Shown: positions 46,606 to 56,392, counted from the stretch's first letter. The stretch is 64,000 bases of DNA from Achromobacter kerstersii (GCF_902859595.1 NZ_CADIJQ010000002.1:372001-436000); one strand, 5' to 3'. A program made the numbers and translations. Notes: generated by a model from the letters alone, not told the origin.

Positions 46606-47616
46606 TCAGACGAGCCTTCGGGTGGCGGGGTGGCGGCGCATCAGCCAGCTGCTGGCGGCCGATAGTGCGAAGACCGCCAGGGTCAGCAGCGGCACTATCC
46701 AGGCGTCGCGTTGGCCGCCTGTGAAAGCGCCCGCGCGGTGCGCGATGTCCAGGAAGACGGGGTGGATCAGGTAGACGCCAAAGGTCAGCGGCGCCAATGC
46801 GGTCAAGCGCGGCAGGCGGGGCGAGGACACGATCCATTGGAAGGCCGCCAGTGACATGAATGGCACGGTCAGGCTGAAGTAGTCGTAGAAATAAGTGTCC
46901 AGGGCGTGGCCATTGGACATAACGCTGACGCCCAAAGCGGTGGCGGCGACGCTGGCCATAAGCATCAGGCCGGGGCGGGGGATGCGCATATCGCCATCAA
47001 AAATCAGGCGCCCGGCCACGAAGTAACCCAGGTACGGAAGGAACCACGTCAGGAAGAATCCGTGCGGCGCGCCGAGCGCGCGCCGGTACAGGGCATCCAG
47101 AATGGCCACGCCCAGAATGCCCACAACCCACAGCGCGCGGCCGCGCGGCGTGCTGCGTGCGTAGAGCAGGCGGGCCAGCGGGGCGAACAGGTACAGCCCC
47201 ACGATCATGTACAGATACCAAAGGTGGTAATACGGTTCGCCTTGGGCCACCTTGCGCGGCCAGAACGAGAAATCGACGCGGCCGTCATCCCACCAGTCGA
47301 GCCCGGTGCGCCAGGCCAGATAGAACAGGGTCCAGAACACCAGCGGGGCGCAGATGCGCGCCATGCGGCGGCTGTAGAACTGGCGGGCGTCTTGGGGCTT
47401 GTGGGGGTCGAGCAGCAGGGCGCCGCTGACCATGACGAAAACCGGCACGCACCAGCGCGCCGCCGAGTCGTACAGATTGGCGGCCAGCCACGCGCCGCCG
47501 CCATACGCGGCCGGATCGCTGACGATCAGCGCGGCGCTATGGAGCAGCACGACGGCCACGGCCGCCAGCCAGCGGGCGGCGTCCAGGCGGGCGTATCGGT
47601 CTTCGGTCTGATGCAT
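46606..47616 (-). CDS. Acyltransferase 3 family membrane protein
   Basis: Integral membrane protein of 336 residues with about ten membrane segments, typical of the acyltransferase-3 (OafA/WecH) family. The first segment has the pattern RYARLDAARWLAAVAVVLLHSAAL with the conserved histidine, followed by FVMVSGALLLDP and YSRRMARICAPLVFW. Such enzymes O-acetylate surface sugars or peptidoglycan-related molecules. No polysaccharide genes lie nearby, so the acceptor is unknown. Confidence 0.85.
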   Translation of the reverse strand: MHQTEDRYARLDAARWLAAVAVVLLHSAALIVSDPAAYGGGAWLAANLYDSAARWCVPVFVMVSGALLLDPHKPQDARQFYSRRMARICAPLVFWTLFYLAWRTGLDWWDDGRVDFSFWPRKVAQGEPYYHLWYLYMIVGLYLFAPLARLLYARSTPRGRALWVVGILGVAILDALYRRALGAPHGFFLTWFLPYLGYFVAGRLIFDGDMRIPRPGLMLMASVAATALGVSVMSNGHALDTYFYDYFSLTVPFMSLAAFQWIVSSPRLPRLTALAPLTFGVYLIHPVFLDIAHRAGAFTGGQRDAWIVPLLTLAVFALSAASSWLMRRHPATRRLV

Positions 47617-47697
47617 CGGGTTCCCGCTGGGTGTTTCGCTGCTTCACCATAGCAGCGACCCGCGCCCGTCTTCTGTATCCAGCGGTTAGGCAAGGCG

Positions 47698-47733
47698 TAA
47701 AAAACCGACAGGGCCTGTGAAGGCGCTGTCGGT
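47698..47733 (-). terminator. Terminator of the Bug gene
   Basis: On the minus strand ACCGACAG pairs with CTGTCGGT across a 14-base loop and is followed by six T residues. It ends transcription from the Bug gene before the acyltransferase. Confidence 0.75.
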
Positions 47734-47806
47734 GGAAAGGGCGGCGTGCCCGGTGGGACGCCGCCGACTCGCGGGCCGGCGAGGCCGCGAACGATTTGTC
47801 ACGAAA

Positions 47807-47852
47807 CCGTTTGCCCGTTTGCCGGTTGCCCGTTTGCCGGTTGCCCGTTGGC
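47807..47852. repeat. 15-bp tandem units after the Bug gene
   Basis: Two and a half copies of a 15-bp unit (TTGCCCGTTTGCCGG) lie just downstream of the minus-strand Bug stop codon. Unlike most arrays in this window, the units have no conserved stop triplet. Confidence 0.75.
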
Positions 47853-47868
47853 GCAGCGCGCCGCGGGC

Positions 47869-48837
47869 TTATTGCAGAACGATGTTCGCCTGTTTGATCA
47901 GTTGCGACACGATGGGCTGTTCGGTCTTGATCTGCTTGTCCAATTCAGCCGCCGTGCCGGAACGCGGGTCGATCCCCATATCCAGCATGCGCTTTTTGAC
48001 GGCTTCATCCTTCAGCGTTTCGGTCAGCGCGGCTTGCAGCTTTTCCAGTACCGGGGCCGGCGTGCCCTTGGGTGCCACGAAGCTGAACCAGGCGGTCATG
48101 TCGAAGGCCGGGTAGCCTTCTTCGGCCAGTGTTTGCAGCTTGGGCAGCGTGGCCAGGCGCGAGGGGCTGGTGATGGCGAACACCTTGACCTTGCCCGCGT
48201 CCGCTTGCGGCATGCCGGTGGCGACCATGTCGAAGAACAGGTCCACGTCGCCGCTGATCAGCGCGGGCAGGGCCTGGGTTGCGCCCTTGAAGGGCACGTG
48301 CAGGATGTCGATGCCGGCGCGTTCCTTGAACAGTTCGCCCGCCAGGTGCGACGAGGTGCCGGGGCCGAACGTGGCGAAGGTCAGCTTGCCCGGGTTCTGC
48401 TTGGCATAGGCGACCACGTCCTGCGTGCTGTTGAACGGGCGCTTGGGGCTGGAAAGCAGCACCAGCGGGCCAACGCCCACCATGCCGATGTGCGCGAAGG
48501 CGTCCGGGTCGTACGGCAGTTCCTTATACAGATAGCGGTTCGTGACGAGCGTGGAGTTGGTGGCCATCAGGATGGTGTAGCCGTCCGCTTGCTCGCGCGA
48601 GACGAATGCCGCGCCGATCGACGTGCCGGCGCCCGCCTTGTTCTCGACGATCATGGGCTGGCCCAGCGTCTTGGCCATGCGTTCGGCCAGGATGCGCGTC
48701 AGCACATCGGTGGCGCCGCCCGCCGGGAAGGGCGAGACGACCTTGATCGGGCGGGCCGGGTAGGTGTCGGCCTGCGCGCCCAATGCGGCGGCGCTGAGCA
48801 ATACGGTGGCCAGCAGTTTGATGCCTGTGCGAATCAT
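47869..48837 (-). CDS. Bug-family tripartite tricarboxylate binding protein
   Basis: Periplasmic binding protein of 322 residues, Bug/TctC family, expanded in Bordetella and Achromobacter. A signal peptide (MIRTGIKLLATVLLSAAALGAQA) precedes the mature start DTYPARPIKVVSPFPAGGATD. GGAGTSIGAAF-like binding-loop residues (AGAGTSIGAAFVS) and YDPDAFAHIG are conserved. GGGG lies six bases before the chosen ATG at 48837. It has no membrane partners nearby, as is common for orphan Bug genes. The divergent IclR gene is the likely regulator. Confidence 0.92.
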   Translation of the reverse strand: MIRTGIKLLATVLLSAAALGAQADTYPARPIKVVSPFPAGGATDVLTRILAERMAKTLGQPMIVENKAGAGTSIGAAFVSREQADGYTILMATNSTLVTNRYLYKELPYDPDAFAHIGMVGVGPLVLLSSPKRPFNSTQDVVAYAKQNPGKLTFATFGPGTSSHLAGELFKERAGIDILHVPFKGATQALPALISGDVDLFFDMVATGMPQADAGKVKVFAITSPSRLATLPKLQTLAEEGYPAFDMTAWFSFVAPKGTPAPVLEKLQAALTETLKDEAVKKRMLDMGIDPRSGTAAELDKQIKTEQPIVSQLIKQANIVLQ

Positions 48838-48946
48838 GTTTTTCCCCTTGAAATCGCGTGCATGAGTGGATCGCCGGGCCTGGCTTGGTTGCGCTGCGGT
48901 GCTTTGGGGGCATCGCGCCAACTTGCCAGGTCTCCTTGGATGATTT

Positions 48947-48987
48947 AAATTCCGTTATATGGAATTTAGTTTTGTTATTCGGAATAA
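48947..48987. promoter_or_regulatory. Two dyads between the Bug and IclR genes
   Basis: A perfect inverted repeat AAATTCC-N7-GGAATTT (48947-48967) is followed by TTATTCGGAATAA (48975-48987), a near-perfect palindrome. Both share the half-site TTCC/GGAA and lie between divergent genes, so they are strong candidates for the IclR operator. The second is 24 bases from the IclR start. Confidence 0.7.
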
Positions 48988-49011
48988 ACTATAAAAACGA
49001 AGCGAATAGAA

Positions 49012-49866
49012 ATGCAATCTTTTTCTGACTCCAAGCGCGTCATTCACGCCGCCGCCAAGCCCGACGAAACGTTGGAACTCAGCCAGCCCGCCCGCCGCAA
49101 ACGCACGGCTGGCGTGGGCGAAGGCGCCAATTCGCCCGACTTCATCACCGCGCTTGCGCGCGGGCTGGACGTCTTGCGCTGCTTTCGCCATGGCGTAACC
49201 GCGCTGGGCAATCTGGATCTGGCGCGCCTGACCGGCTTGCCCAAACCCACCATCAGCCGCATCACGTACACGCTGACTGAGCTGGGCTACCTGCGCTATC
49301 ACCCGGACACCGGCAAGTACTCGCCCGGCTACGGCGTGCTGGCGCTGGGCTTTGGCCTGTTGGCCGGGCTGGAAGTGCGCGAACTGGCCAAGTCGTCCAT
49401 GACGGACCTGGCGCGAGACACCGGGGGCGCGGTGGCGCTGGGCGCATTCGATGGCGACGCCATGACCTATGTGGAAGCCATCCACGGCTCGTCGGCGCTG
49501 TACCTGCGCCTGCCGGTCGGCTATCGCGCCAGCCTGGACAGCGCCATGGGGCGCGCGTATCTGGCCAGCCTGCCGGCGGACGCCTGCGATGACGTCACGG
49601 CCAGGCTCGGCCCGGCCGCGCCACCTACCGACGCCATCGTGCGGGCGCGGGCGGAATTGCAAGAATCCGGCTGCTGTTTCGCGCTGGGGGAGTGGCAGTC
49701 GGGCATCAACGCCGTCGCCGTGCCGTTCACCTCCATTACCGGCGAAGGGGTCTTCGTGATGAGCTGCGGCGGCCCCGCCAGCCTGTTACCCGAGGCCGAG
49801 TTGCGCACGCGCGTGGGGCCGGCATTGCGGGCCGCCATTGCGGGACTGGCGGGGTCATCGGCCTGA
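49012..49866 (+). CDS. IclR-family transcriptional regulator
   Basis: IclR regulator of 284 residues. An unusual Lys/Arg-rich N-terminal extension of about 40 residues precedes the winged helix (FITALARGLDVLRCFRHG, then LTGLPKPTISRITYTLTELGYL). The effector domain follows from about 115. It is divergent from the Bug gene with two dyads between them, so it probably controls uptake of the Bug ligand and itself. Confidence 0.92.
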   Translation: MQSFSDSKRVIHAAAKPDETLELSQPARRKRTAGVGEGANSPDFITALARGLDVLRCFRHGVTALGNLDLARLTGLPKPTISRITYTLTELGYLRYHPDTGKYSPGYGVLALGFGLLAGLEVRELAKSSMTDLARDTGGAVALGAFDGDAMTYVEAIHGSSALYLRLPVGYRASLDSAMGRAYLASLPADACDDVTARLGPAAPPTDAIVRARAELQESGCCFALGEWQSGINAVAVPFTSITGEGVFVMSCGGPASLLPEAELRTRVGPALRAAIAGLAGSSA

Positions 49867-49948
49867 TCATTGCGCTGCATCAAGGTCCGGCGTGGCTATC
49901 TCGTACAATTCACGAATTGATCCACCCCTAGCGCCCTCGGAGACCCGT

Positions 49949-50215
49949 TTGGCCACACCCGCACAAGCCGATCCGCAGATCGATGACCGTCCCTTGCCCC
50001 AGGATTTCGAAACGGCCCTGGCCGAATTGGAATCGTTGGTTGCGGCCATGGAAGACGGCTCGTTGCCGCTTGAGCAATCGCTGACTGCCTACCGGCGCGG
50101 CGTTGCCTTGACGCGCGTCTGCCAGGAACGCCTGGCGCAGGCCGAACAGCAGGTCAAGGTTCTGGAAGGCGACCTGCTGCGCCCGCTGGACCCGGCGGCG
50201 CTGGATGACGAATAA
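49949..50215 (+). CDS. xseB: Exodeoxyribonuclease VII small subunit
   Basis: XseB, 88 residues, the helical small subunit of exonuclease VII. The family pattern DFETALAELESLVAAMEDGSLPLEQSLTAYRRGVAL is complete. The start is a TTG at 49949, six bases after GGAG. It precedes ispA by seven bases, the conserved xseB-ispA-dxs order. The large subunit gene xseA is not in the window. Confidence 0.93.
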   Translation: MATPAQADPQIDDRPLPQDFETALAELESLVAAMEDGSLPLEQSLTAYRRGVALTRVCQERLAQAEQQVKVLEGDLLRPLDPAALDDE

Positions 50216-50222
50216 GAATCCG

Positions 50223-51134
50223 ATGAAGCAAACTCAACTCCCCTTCGCGGAGTGGTTGCACGGTCGTGTGCGGCATGTCGAAGACGTGCTGGATGACCTG
50301 ATGCCCCCCGCGGATGTGCTGCCCGTCCGTCTGCATGAAGCCATGCGCTACGCCGTGCTTGGCGGTGGCAAGCGCGTGCGCGCCGCCATGGTTTACGCCG
50401 CGGGGCAAGCCTGCCCCGTCAGCGGCAGCGTGCTGGCCATCGAGGCCTCGCTGGACCGTGCGGCGGCGGCGGTGGAACTGATTCACGCCTATTCGCTGGT
50501 GCACGACGACCTGCCTTGCATGGACGACGACACGCTGCGCCGCGGCCGGCCCACCACGCACGTGCAATTCGACGAAGCCACCGCCATGTTGGCGGGCGAC
50601 GCCTTGCAACCGCTGGCGTTTGACCTGTTGGCGTCCATGCCGATTGCGCCCGCGCTGATCGTGCAGGCCACCCAATCGCTGGCGCGCGCCGCCGGCAGCC
50701 AGGGCATGGCGGGCGGTCAGGCAATTGACCTGCTCAGCGTCGGCCATTCGCTGTCGCGCGATGAACTCCAGACCATGCACAGCATGAAGACCGGCGCTAT
50801 GCTCGCGTGCAGCGTTGCGCTGGGCGGCATCGTGGCCGGCGCCAGTTCGGCCTCGCGTCAGGCCTTGGACGCCTACGCGCAAGCCATGGGTCTGGCGTTC
50901 CAGGTGGTGGACGATATTCTTGACGTCACCGCCGATACGGCCAGCCTGGGCAAGACGCCGGGCAAGGACGCGGCGGAGAACAAGCCTACCTACGTGTCGC
51001 TCCTGGGCCTGTCCGAAGCGCGCGCGTTTGCCGAAGAATTGCGTGTGGCCGCGCTGGCGGCGCTGGAACCGCTGGGCGACGCCGGCTTGCGCCTGGCGCA
51101 ACTGGCCGATTTCATCGTCCTTCGAGACCGCTGA
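50223..51134 (+). CDS. ispA: Farnesyl diphosphate synthase
   Basis: Short-chain prenyl transferase of 303 residues making farnesyl diphosphate from IPP and DMAPP. The first Asp-rich motif is DDLPCMDDDTLRRGRPTTH and the second is VVDDILDVTAD. GGGKRVRAAM near residue 47 binds IPP. It sits between xseB and dxs, so the operon joins the first MEP step with chain elongation. Confidence 0.95.
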   Translation: MKQTQLPFAEWLHGRVRHVEDVLDDLMPPADVLPVRLHEAMRYAVLGGGKRVRAAMVYAAGQACPVSGSVLAIEASLDRAAAAVELIHAYSLVHDDLPCMDDDTLRRGRPTTHVQFDEATAMLAGDALQPLAFDLLASMPIAPALIVQATQSLARAAGSQGMAGGQAIDLLSVGHSLSRDELQTMHSMKTGAMLACSVALGGIVAGASSASRQALDAYAQAMGLAFQVVDDILDVTADTASLGKTPGKDAAENKPTYVSLLGLSEARAFAEELRVAALAALEPLGDAGLRLAQLADFIVLRDR

Positions 51135-51187
51135 TCCGTGACTAGCCCGGCCTGAGTCCAGGCCGGGCCAACGAACCCCATAAAAGC

Positions 51188-53050
51188 ATGACGACTGATT
51201 TATTGGACCGCATTCAATCCCCGGCAGACCTCAAGCGCCTGGATCGTCGCGAGCTGAAAAAGCTTGCTGACGAGCTGCGCGGCTTCGTGCTGGAGTCGGT
51301 ATCCAAAACGGGCGGGCACCTGTCGTCCAACCTGGGCACGGTCGAGCTCACGCTGGCCTTGCATCAGGTGTTCGACACGCCGCATGACCGCATCGTCTGG
51401 GACGTGGGCCACCAGTCCTATCCGCACAAGATCCTGACGGGCCGCCGCGCCGGCATGGCCAAGCTGCGCCAGCAGGGCGGTATCTCGGGCTTTCCCAAGC
51501 GCAGCGAATCCGAATACGACGCCTTTGGCACCGCGCACTCGTCGACGTCCATCTCGGCTGCGCTGGGCATGGCGGTGGCCTCGCGCAATGCGGGCGTGCA
51601 GCGCCAGCACATCGCCATCATTGGCGACGGCGCCATGTCCGCCGGCATGGCGTTCGAGGCCATGAACAATGCGGGCGTCACGCCCAACATCAATCTGCTG
51701 GTGATCCTGAACGACAACGACATGTCGATCTCGCCGCCGGTGGGGGCGTTGAACCGCTACCTGGCGCGCCTGATGTCGGGCCGCTTCTACGCCACGGCCA
51801 AGAACGTGGGCCGCGCCGTCCTGCAGCACGTGCCGCCGGTGCTGGAACTGGCTCGCCGCTTCGAAGAGCACGCCAAGGGCATGGTCACGCCGGCCACGTT
51901 GTTCGAAGAGTTCGGCTTCAATTACGTCGGCCCCATCGACGGCCACGACCTGGACGCGCTGGTGCCCACCTTGCAAAACCTGAAGGCGCTGCAAGGCTTG
52001 CAGTTCCTGCATGTGGTGACCAAGAAAGGCCAAGGCTACAAGCTGGCCGAAGCCGACCCGGTGCTGTATCACGGCCCCGGCAAGTTCGACCCCGCCGTCG
52101 GCATCCAGCAGTCCAAGGCACCCGGCAAGCGCACCTTCACGCAGGTGTTTGGCAAGTGGCTGTGCGACATGGCTGAAGCGGATTCGCGCCTGGTCGCCAT
52201 CACCCCCGCCATGCGCGAAGGCAGCGGCCTGGTGGAATTTGAAAAGCGTTTCCCGCTGCGTTATTTCGACGTGGGCATCGCCGAGCAGCACGCCGTGACG
52301 TTCGCCGCGGGCGTTGCCTGCGAAGGGCAGAAGCCCGTCGTTGCCATCTACTCCACGTTCATGCAGCGCGGGTATGACCAGTTCATCCATGACGTCGCCC
52401 TGCAGAACCTGGATGTGACTTTCGCGCTGGACCGCGCGGGCATCGTCGGCGCTGACGGCGCCACGCATGCCGGTAACTACGACACCGCTTTCTTGCGTTG
52501 CGTGCCGAACATGGTCGTCGCCACGCCGTCCGACGAAAGCGAAACGCGCTTGCTGTTGTCGACCTGTTATCAGTACCCGGGCCCGGCATCGGTGCGCTAT
52601 CCGCGCGGTGCGGGCTGTGGCGCGGTGGAAGACGCCGGCCTGGGTACCGTTGAGCTTGGCCGCGGCATCGTGCGCCGCGAGGGCAAGAAGATTGCCATCC
52701 TGGGCTTCGGCACGCTGGTGCAGCCGGCGTTGGCCGCAGCCGGCAAGCTGGACGCCACGGTGGCGGACATGCGCTTCGTGAAGCCCATCGACCGCGAATT
52801 GATTCTGGACCTGGCCAGCCGCCACGACGCGCTGGTCACGATTGAAGACGCCTCCATCATGGGGGGGGCGGGTAGCGCCGTGCTGGAAGTGCTGAGCGCC
52901 GCCGGCGTACAGATTCCGGTGCTGCAACTGGGCCTGCCGGATGTCTTCATTGACCACGGCGAGCAGTCGGCCCTGTTGGCCGGCGTGGGCTTGGACGCCG
53001 CCGGTATCGAGCAATCGATTCGCACGCGCTACGCCGATCTGCTGGCGTAA
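51188..53050 (+). CDS. dxs: 1-deoxy-D-xylulose-5-phosphate synthase
   Basis: DXS, 620 residues, condenses pyruvate and glyceraldehyde 3-phosphate with thiamine diphosphate, the entry to the MEP pathway. [18 protein letters not shown] is at the N-terminus, and the thiamine motif is [20 protein letters not shown]. The transketolase-like segment [18 protein letters not shown] and a C-terminal domain follow. It lies 53 bases after ispA and probably forms an operon with it. A hairpin follows the stop. Confidence 0.97.
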   Translation: MTTDLLDRIQSPADLKRLDRRELKKLADELRGFVLESVSKTGGHLSSNLGTVELTLALHQVFDTPHDRIVWDVGHQSYPHKILTGRRAGMAKLRQQGGISGFPKRSESEYDAFGTAHSSTSISAALGMAVASRNAGVQRQHIAIIGDGAMSAGMAFEAMNNAGVTPNINLLVILNDNDMSISPPVGALNRYLARLMSGRFYATAKNVGRAVLQHVPPVLELARRFEEHAKGMVTPATLFEEFGFNYVGPIDGHDLDALVPTLQNLKALQGLQFLHVVTKKGQGYKLAEADPVLYHGPGKFDPAVGIQQSKAPGKRTFTQVFGKWLCDMAEADSRLVAITPAMREGSGLVEFEKRFPLRYFDVGIAEQHAVTFAAGVACEGQKPVVAIYSTFMQRGYDQFIHDVALQNLDVTFALDRAGIVGADGATHAGNYDTAFLRCVPNMVVATPSDESETRLLLSTCYQYPGPASVRYPRGAGCGAVEDAGLGTVELGRGIVRREGKKIAILGFGTLVQPALAAAGKLDATVADMRFVKPIDRELILDLASRHDALVTIEDASIMGGAGSAVLEVLSAAGVQIPVLQLGLPDVFIDHGEQSALLAGVGLDAAGIEQSIRTRYADLLA

Positions 53051-53065
53051 ACGCATACCGCGAGC

Positions 53066-53092
53066 CCGGACGAAGGCGCGGCTTTCGTCCGG
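53066..53092 (+). terminator. Hairpin after dxs
   Basis: A 9-bp perfect stem CCGGACGAA/TTCGTCCGG around a nine-base loop, 15 bases after the dxs stop. It lacks a T run, so termination there may be weak or factor-dependent. Confidence 0.5.
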
Positions 53093-53238
53093 AATCTGAA
53101 ACACACTGTTCCGGCCCCGCCAACCTACGAATAGAAGGGTTTTCCCTGGCGCAGGCGGGGGTTTGGGCGATAATGGCCCTCTCTCAAAGTTTCCTAGGCC
53201 GAGCGCGAGCGACTGATTGCCTAGACAGGTACGCTGAA

Positions 53239-54036
53239 ATGAATTCTCCGATCGACCCCGCCATCGTGATGCCCGACGTCCAGAGTTCGGCGGACACCCG
53301 GCACATCCCGATCCAGCGCGTGGGCATCCGTGGCGTGCGCCACCCCATGCTGATTGAAAGCGGCGACGGCTCGCCCCAAGGCACCGTGGCCAACTGGACG
53401 CTGACCGTGGCGCTGCCGCCCGAAGAAAAGGGGACGCACATGTCCCGCTTCGTGGCGCTGCTGGAAAAGTACCGCAGCACCCCCATGACGCCGGCCCTGT
53501 TCCGCGCCATGGCCGCTGACATGCTGCCGCTGCTGCACGCCGAACGCGGCGACATCACGGCCGCCTTCCCGTACTTCATCAACAAGTCGGCCCCGATTTC
53601 CGGCGTGCAAAGCCTGCTGGACTACGAAGTTCAGTGGATCGCCCGCGCGCAGAATGATGGCGTGGAATTTGAGCTGGTCGTGCAGGTGCCCGTCACCAGC
53701 CTCTGTCCGTGCTCGAAGGCCATCTCGGAATACGGCGCGCATAACCAGCGTTCGCACGTCACGGTGTCGGCCATTCTGGACGGCGACATCAGCATGGACG
53801 GCGTGATCCGCCTGATCGAAGAGGAAGGGTCGTGCGAACTGTGGGGCCTGCTCAAGCGCCCCGACGAAAAGTACGTCACCGAACGCGCTTACGACAATCC
53901 CAAGTTCGTTGAAGACTTGGTGCGTGACGTGGCTGCCCGCCTGAATGCGCATCCCGGCATCGCCCGTTATCGCGTCGAGGCCGAAAACTTCGAATCGATC
54001 CACAACCACTCGGCCTACGCCGTCGTGGAAGGCTGA
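53239..54036 (+). CDS. folE2: GTP cyclohydrolase FolE2 (type IB)
   Basis: FolE2, 265 residues, the metal-flexible GTP cyclohydrolase that starts folate (and possibly queuosine) synthesis. The conserved Cys lies in [21 protein letters not shown], together with EELEG-type residues near NHSAYAV at the C-terminus. I chose the ATG at 53239, giving [15 protein letters not shown]; an upstream in-frame start lacks family similarity. FolE2 is often made under zinc limitation; I see no clear Zur box. Confidence 0.93.
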   Translation: MNSPIDPAIVMPDVQSSADTRHIPIQRVGIRGVRHPMLIESGDGSPQGTVANWTLTVALPPEEKGTHMSRFVALLEKYRSTPMTPALFRAMAADMLPLLHAERGDITAAFPYFINKSAPISGVQSLLDYEVQWIARAQNDGVEFELVVQVPVTSLCPCSKAISEYGAHNQRSHVTVSAILDGDISMDGVIRLIEEEGSCELWGLLKRPDEKYVTERAYDNPKFVEDLVRDVAARLNAHPGIARYRVEAENFESIHNHSAYAVVEG

Positions 54037-54043
54037 GCGTTCC

Positions 54044-54967
54044 GTGAGCCATCCGGCGGCCAGTGACTGGCCGCTTATCGCGGCGCTGCAAACGTGGGAA
54101 TCGCGGCTGGCCAATCATTTGGCCGGCCGCGGCCGTTTTGGCGTGGCGCTCTACGAATTTTTCCGCTTTGGCGTCAAGCAAGCCTGGGCCTGCCTGTTCG
54201 GCGGGCTGATGTGCGCGCTGCTGTTGGGCACGCACTGGTGGTATCCCAAGGATGCGCTGCTGGCCCGCTACGATTTCCTGACGCTTGCGGCGCTGGGCAT
54301 TCAAGCCCTGTTGCTGGCGCTGCGCATGGAAACCTGGAGCGAAGCGCGCGTGATCCTGATGTTCCATGTGGTCGGTACCGGCATGGAAATCTTCAAAACC
54401 GCGGCCGGTTCCTGGATCTACCCCGAAGCCAGCGTGCTGCGTATTGGCGGCGTGCCGCTCTTTACCGGCTTCATGTACGCCGCGGTGGGCAGCTACCTGG
54501 CCCGTGTCTGGCGCTTGTTCGATTTCCGTTTTCGCGCGCATCCCCCCATGGCCTCCACGGTGGCGTTGTCGGTGCTGATCTACGTGAATTTCTTCGCGCA
54601 CCACTTCATCATGGATTTCCGGTGGATGCTGTTCGCGCTGACCGCGGTGCTGTTCGCGCGCACCTGGGTGTATTTCCGGATCTGGCGCGTTTATCGCCGC
54701 ATGCCCTTGCTGTTGGGCTTCGTGCTGGTGGCCTTGTTCATCTGGTTCGCCGAAAACATCGGCACCTTTGCCAACGCCTGGCGCTATCCCAACCAGACGC
54801 ATGTCTGGCAATGGGTGTCGATTGCCAAGCTCGGCTCGTGGTTCCTGCTGATGATCATCAGCTATGTGATGGTCAGCGTGGTGAACCGGCCCCAGGAAAT
54901 CGGTGTTGCCGATCTGCCGCAGCCGGCGGGGCAGGGCGGCGAAAATAGTCCGTCCCTGATTTCTTGA
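54044..54967 (+). CDS. DUF817-family membrane protein
   Basis: Membrane protein of 307 residues of the DUF817 family, about eight membrane segments, function unknown. Recognisable parts are FRFGVKQAWACLFGGLMC, MFHVVGTGMEIFKTAAGSW and RMPLLLGFVLVALFIWFAENIGT. I chose the GTG at 54044, eight bases after the folE2 stop, so the two are probably co-transcribed. Nothing in the sequence hints at an enzymatic role. Confidence 0.82.
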   Translation: MSHPAASDWPLIAALQTWESRLANHLAGRGRFGVALYEFFRFGVKQAWACLFGGLMCALLLGTHWWYPKDALLARYDFLTLAALGIQALLLALRMETWSEARVILMFHVVGTGMEIFKTAAGSWIYPEASVLRIGGVPLFTGFMYAAVGSYLARVWRLFDFRFRAHPPMASTVALSVLIYVNFFAHHFIMDFRWMLFALTAVLFARTWVYFRIWRVYRRMPLLLGFVLVALFIWFAENIGTFANAWRYPNQTHVWQWVSIAKLGSWFLLMIISYVMVSVVNRPQEIGVADLPQPAGQGGENSPSLIS

Positions 54968-54979
54968 CGCCCAGCTCGC

Positions 54980-55008
54980 TTGCGCCCTGACACTCAATCG
55001 GTAATAAT
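54980..55008 (+). promoter_or_regulatory. Promoter of the rpsF operon
   Basis: TTGCGC (54980-54985), a 17-base spacer and AATAAT (55003-55008). Transcription would start about 55015 and give a leader of some 230 bases before rpsF, which contains a tandem array. Confidence 0.55.
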
Positions 55009-55086
55009 CGAGGGCTTTCTTGCTCGACCGCCCATGGTTTTTGGGTAGCGGGCTGCCCCTTGCGGGCCTAGAGCATCCTATGTAAT

Positions 55087-55153
55087 GCGCTTCAAAGCGA
55101 GCTTAAAAGCGCGCTGAAAGGCGAGCTAAAAAGCAAAGCGCTGAAAAGCGCGG
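55087..55153. repeat. 12-bp stop-bearing units in the rpsF leader
   Basis: Units GCGAGCTTAAAA (55097), GCGCGCTGAAAG (55109) and GCGAGCTAAAAA (55121), with related partial units on either side (55087, 55138), carry TAA, TGA or TAA after a GC-rich start. The array lies in the probable leader of the ribosomal protein operon. Nothing else is recognisable in the 277-base gap. Confidence 0.75.
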
Positions 55154-55244
55154 TACTGCTTTTTAAGCGTATTGCAAAAACCCATGATGGAAAGCACGGG
55201 TTCGGGACGCCAGGCCAGCGAGACATCCTCAAGGAGTTTTACTC

Positions 55245-55619
55245 ATGCGTCACTACGAAGTAGTGTTTATCGTTCACCCCGACCAAAGCGAGCAAGTGCC
55301 CGCCATGGTCGAACGTTACCAAGCGCTGGTCACGGGCCAAGGCGGCTCGGTTCACCGCCTGGAAGACTGGGGTCGCCGCCAACTGGCCTACCCGATCCAG
55401 AAGCTCGTCAAGGCTCACTACGTTTGCCTGAACATCGAGTGCGGCCAAGCCACGCTGGATGAGCTGGAACACTCGTTCCGCTACAACGACGCCGTTCTGC
55501 GCCACCTGGTCATCAAGACCAAGAAAGCCCAGACCACGCCCTCGATCATGATGAAGTCGGTCGAGCGTGAAGAAGCCCGTAAGGCTTCGGCAGAAGCTGC
55601 CCCGGCTCAGGCCGAGTAA
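55245..55619 (+). CDS. rpsF: 30S ribosomal protein S6
   Basis: S6, 124 residues, starts [19 protein letters not shown] and contains the family pattern [19 protein letters not shown]. The Ala/Glu-rich tail (about 105-124) is usual for proteobacteria. AAGGAG lies seven bases before the ATG. It is the first gene of the rpsF-priB-rpsR-rplI operon. S6-S18 autoregulation through a leader structure is known in many bacteria. Confidence 0.97.
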   Translation: MRHYEVVFIVHPDQSEQVPAMVERYQALVTGQGGSVHRLEDWGRRQLAYPIQKLVKAHYVCLNIECGQATLDELEHSFRYNDAVLRHLVIKTKKAQTTPSIMMKSVEREEARKASAEAAPAQAE

Positions 55620-55670
55620 GCAGGGCTCACGCAGAGCTCATCCCATGAAGTCCCCTCGGTGCCTGGCAGG

Positions 55671-55994
55671 ATGAATCAGCTGGAACTCAGCGCCCGCGTT
55701 CTCGAATGCGAGCCTTTGCGCCACACTCCCGCCGGACTGCCTGCACTGGAAATGGTGCTGGCGCATGAGTCGGAAGTCATCGAAGCCGGCCACCCGCGCC
55801 GTGTCGAATTGACGATTACGGCTGTGGCACTGGGCGATCTGGCGTTGCTGTTGAAGAACACCGCTTTAGGGTCTGAATTGCTGGTGCAGGGGTTTTTGGC
55901 TCCCGCGCGCAAAGACTCGGTGAAGATCAAGCTGCATTTGCAGCAGGCACGCAAGGTCAGCGGTAGCGCAGGACGCGATCCGCAGGTGGCTTGA
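55671..55994 (+). CDS. priB: Primosomal replication protein N (PriB)
   Basis: PriB, 107 residues, an OB-fold single-stranded DNA-binding protein that helps PriA restart replication. [32 protein letters not shown] and [13 protein letters not shown] match the family. The ATG directly follows GGCAGG, so the ribosome site is tight; a GTG at 55659 is possible. The place between rpsF and rpsR is the conserved beta- and gammaproteobacterial order, and dnaB lies downstream. Confidence 0.92.
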   Translation: MNQLELSARVLECEPLRHTPAGLPALEMVLAHESEVIEAGHPRRVELTITAVALGDLALLLKNTALGSELLVQGFLAPARKDSVKIKLHLQQARKVSGSAGRDPQVA

Positions 55995-56104
55995 AAGGGT
56001 TGAGCAACAGGTGCGAAAGCGCCTTCTGAATACGGATAGGTTATGGGGAGTTGGACCCGGTTATCGATAACCGCCCAGTCCCCTCAAACATAGAGGCACA
56101 TATC

Positions 56105-56377
56105 ATGGCTTTCTTCGGAAAACGCAAAGAAAAACGCAAATTCACGCAGCAGAACCCGCTCTTCAAGCGTCGTAAGTTCTGCCGCTTCACCGCAGCCGGC
56201 GTCGAAGAGATCGACTACAAGGATCTGGACACCCTGCGCGACTTCGTGCAAGAAAACGGCAAGATCATCCCGGCTCGTCTGACCGGCACCAAGGCAATCT
56301 ACCAGCGCCAGCTGGACACCGCCATCAAGCGCGCGCGCTTCCTGGCTCTGTTGCCTTACACCGACAACCACAACTAA
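56105..56377 (+). CDS. rpsR: 30S ribosomal protein S18
   Basis: S18, 90 residues, starts [21 protein letters not shown] and contains the conserved [15 protein letters not shown] and the [26 protein letters not shown] core. GAGG lies eight bases upstream of the ATG. The 110-base gap after priB has no other feature I can name. Confidence 0.97.
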   Translation: MAFFGKRKEKRKFTQQNPLFKRRKFCRFTAAGVEEIDYKDLDTLRDFVQENGKIIPARLTGTKAIYQRQLDTAIKRARFLALLPYTDNHN

Positions 56378-56392
56378 TCCGGGGCACTGAAA

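Noticed and set aside
53093..53238. Possible tetrahydrofolate riboswitch or Zur box before folE2
   Set aside because: I could not find a convincing conserved core or dyad; a covariance search would be needed.
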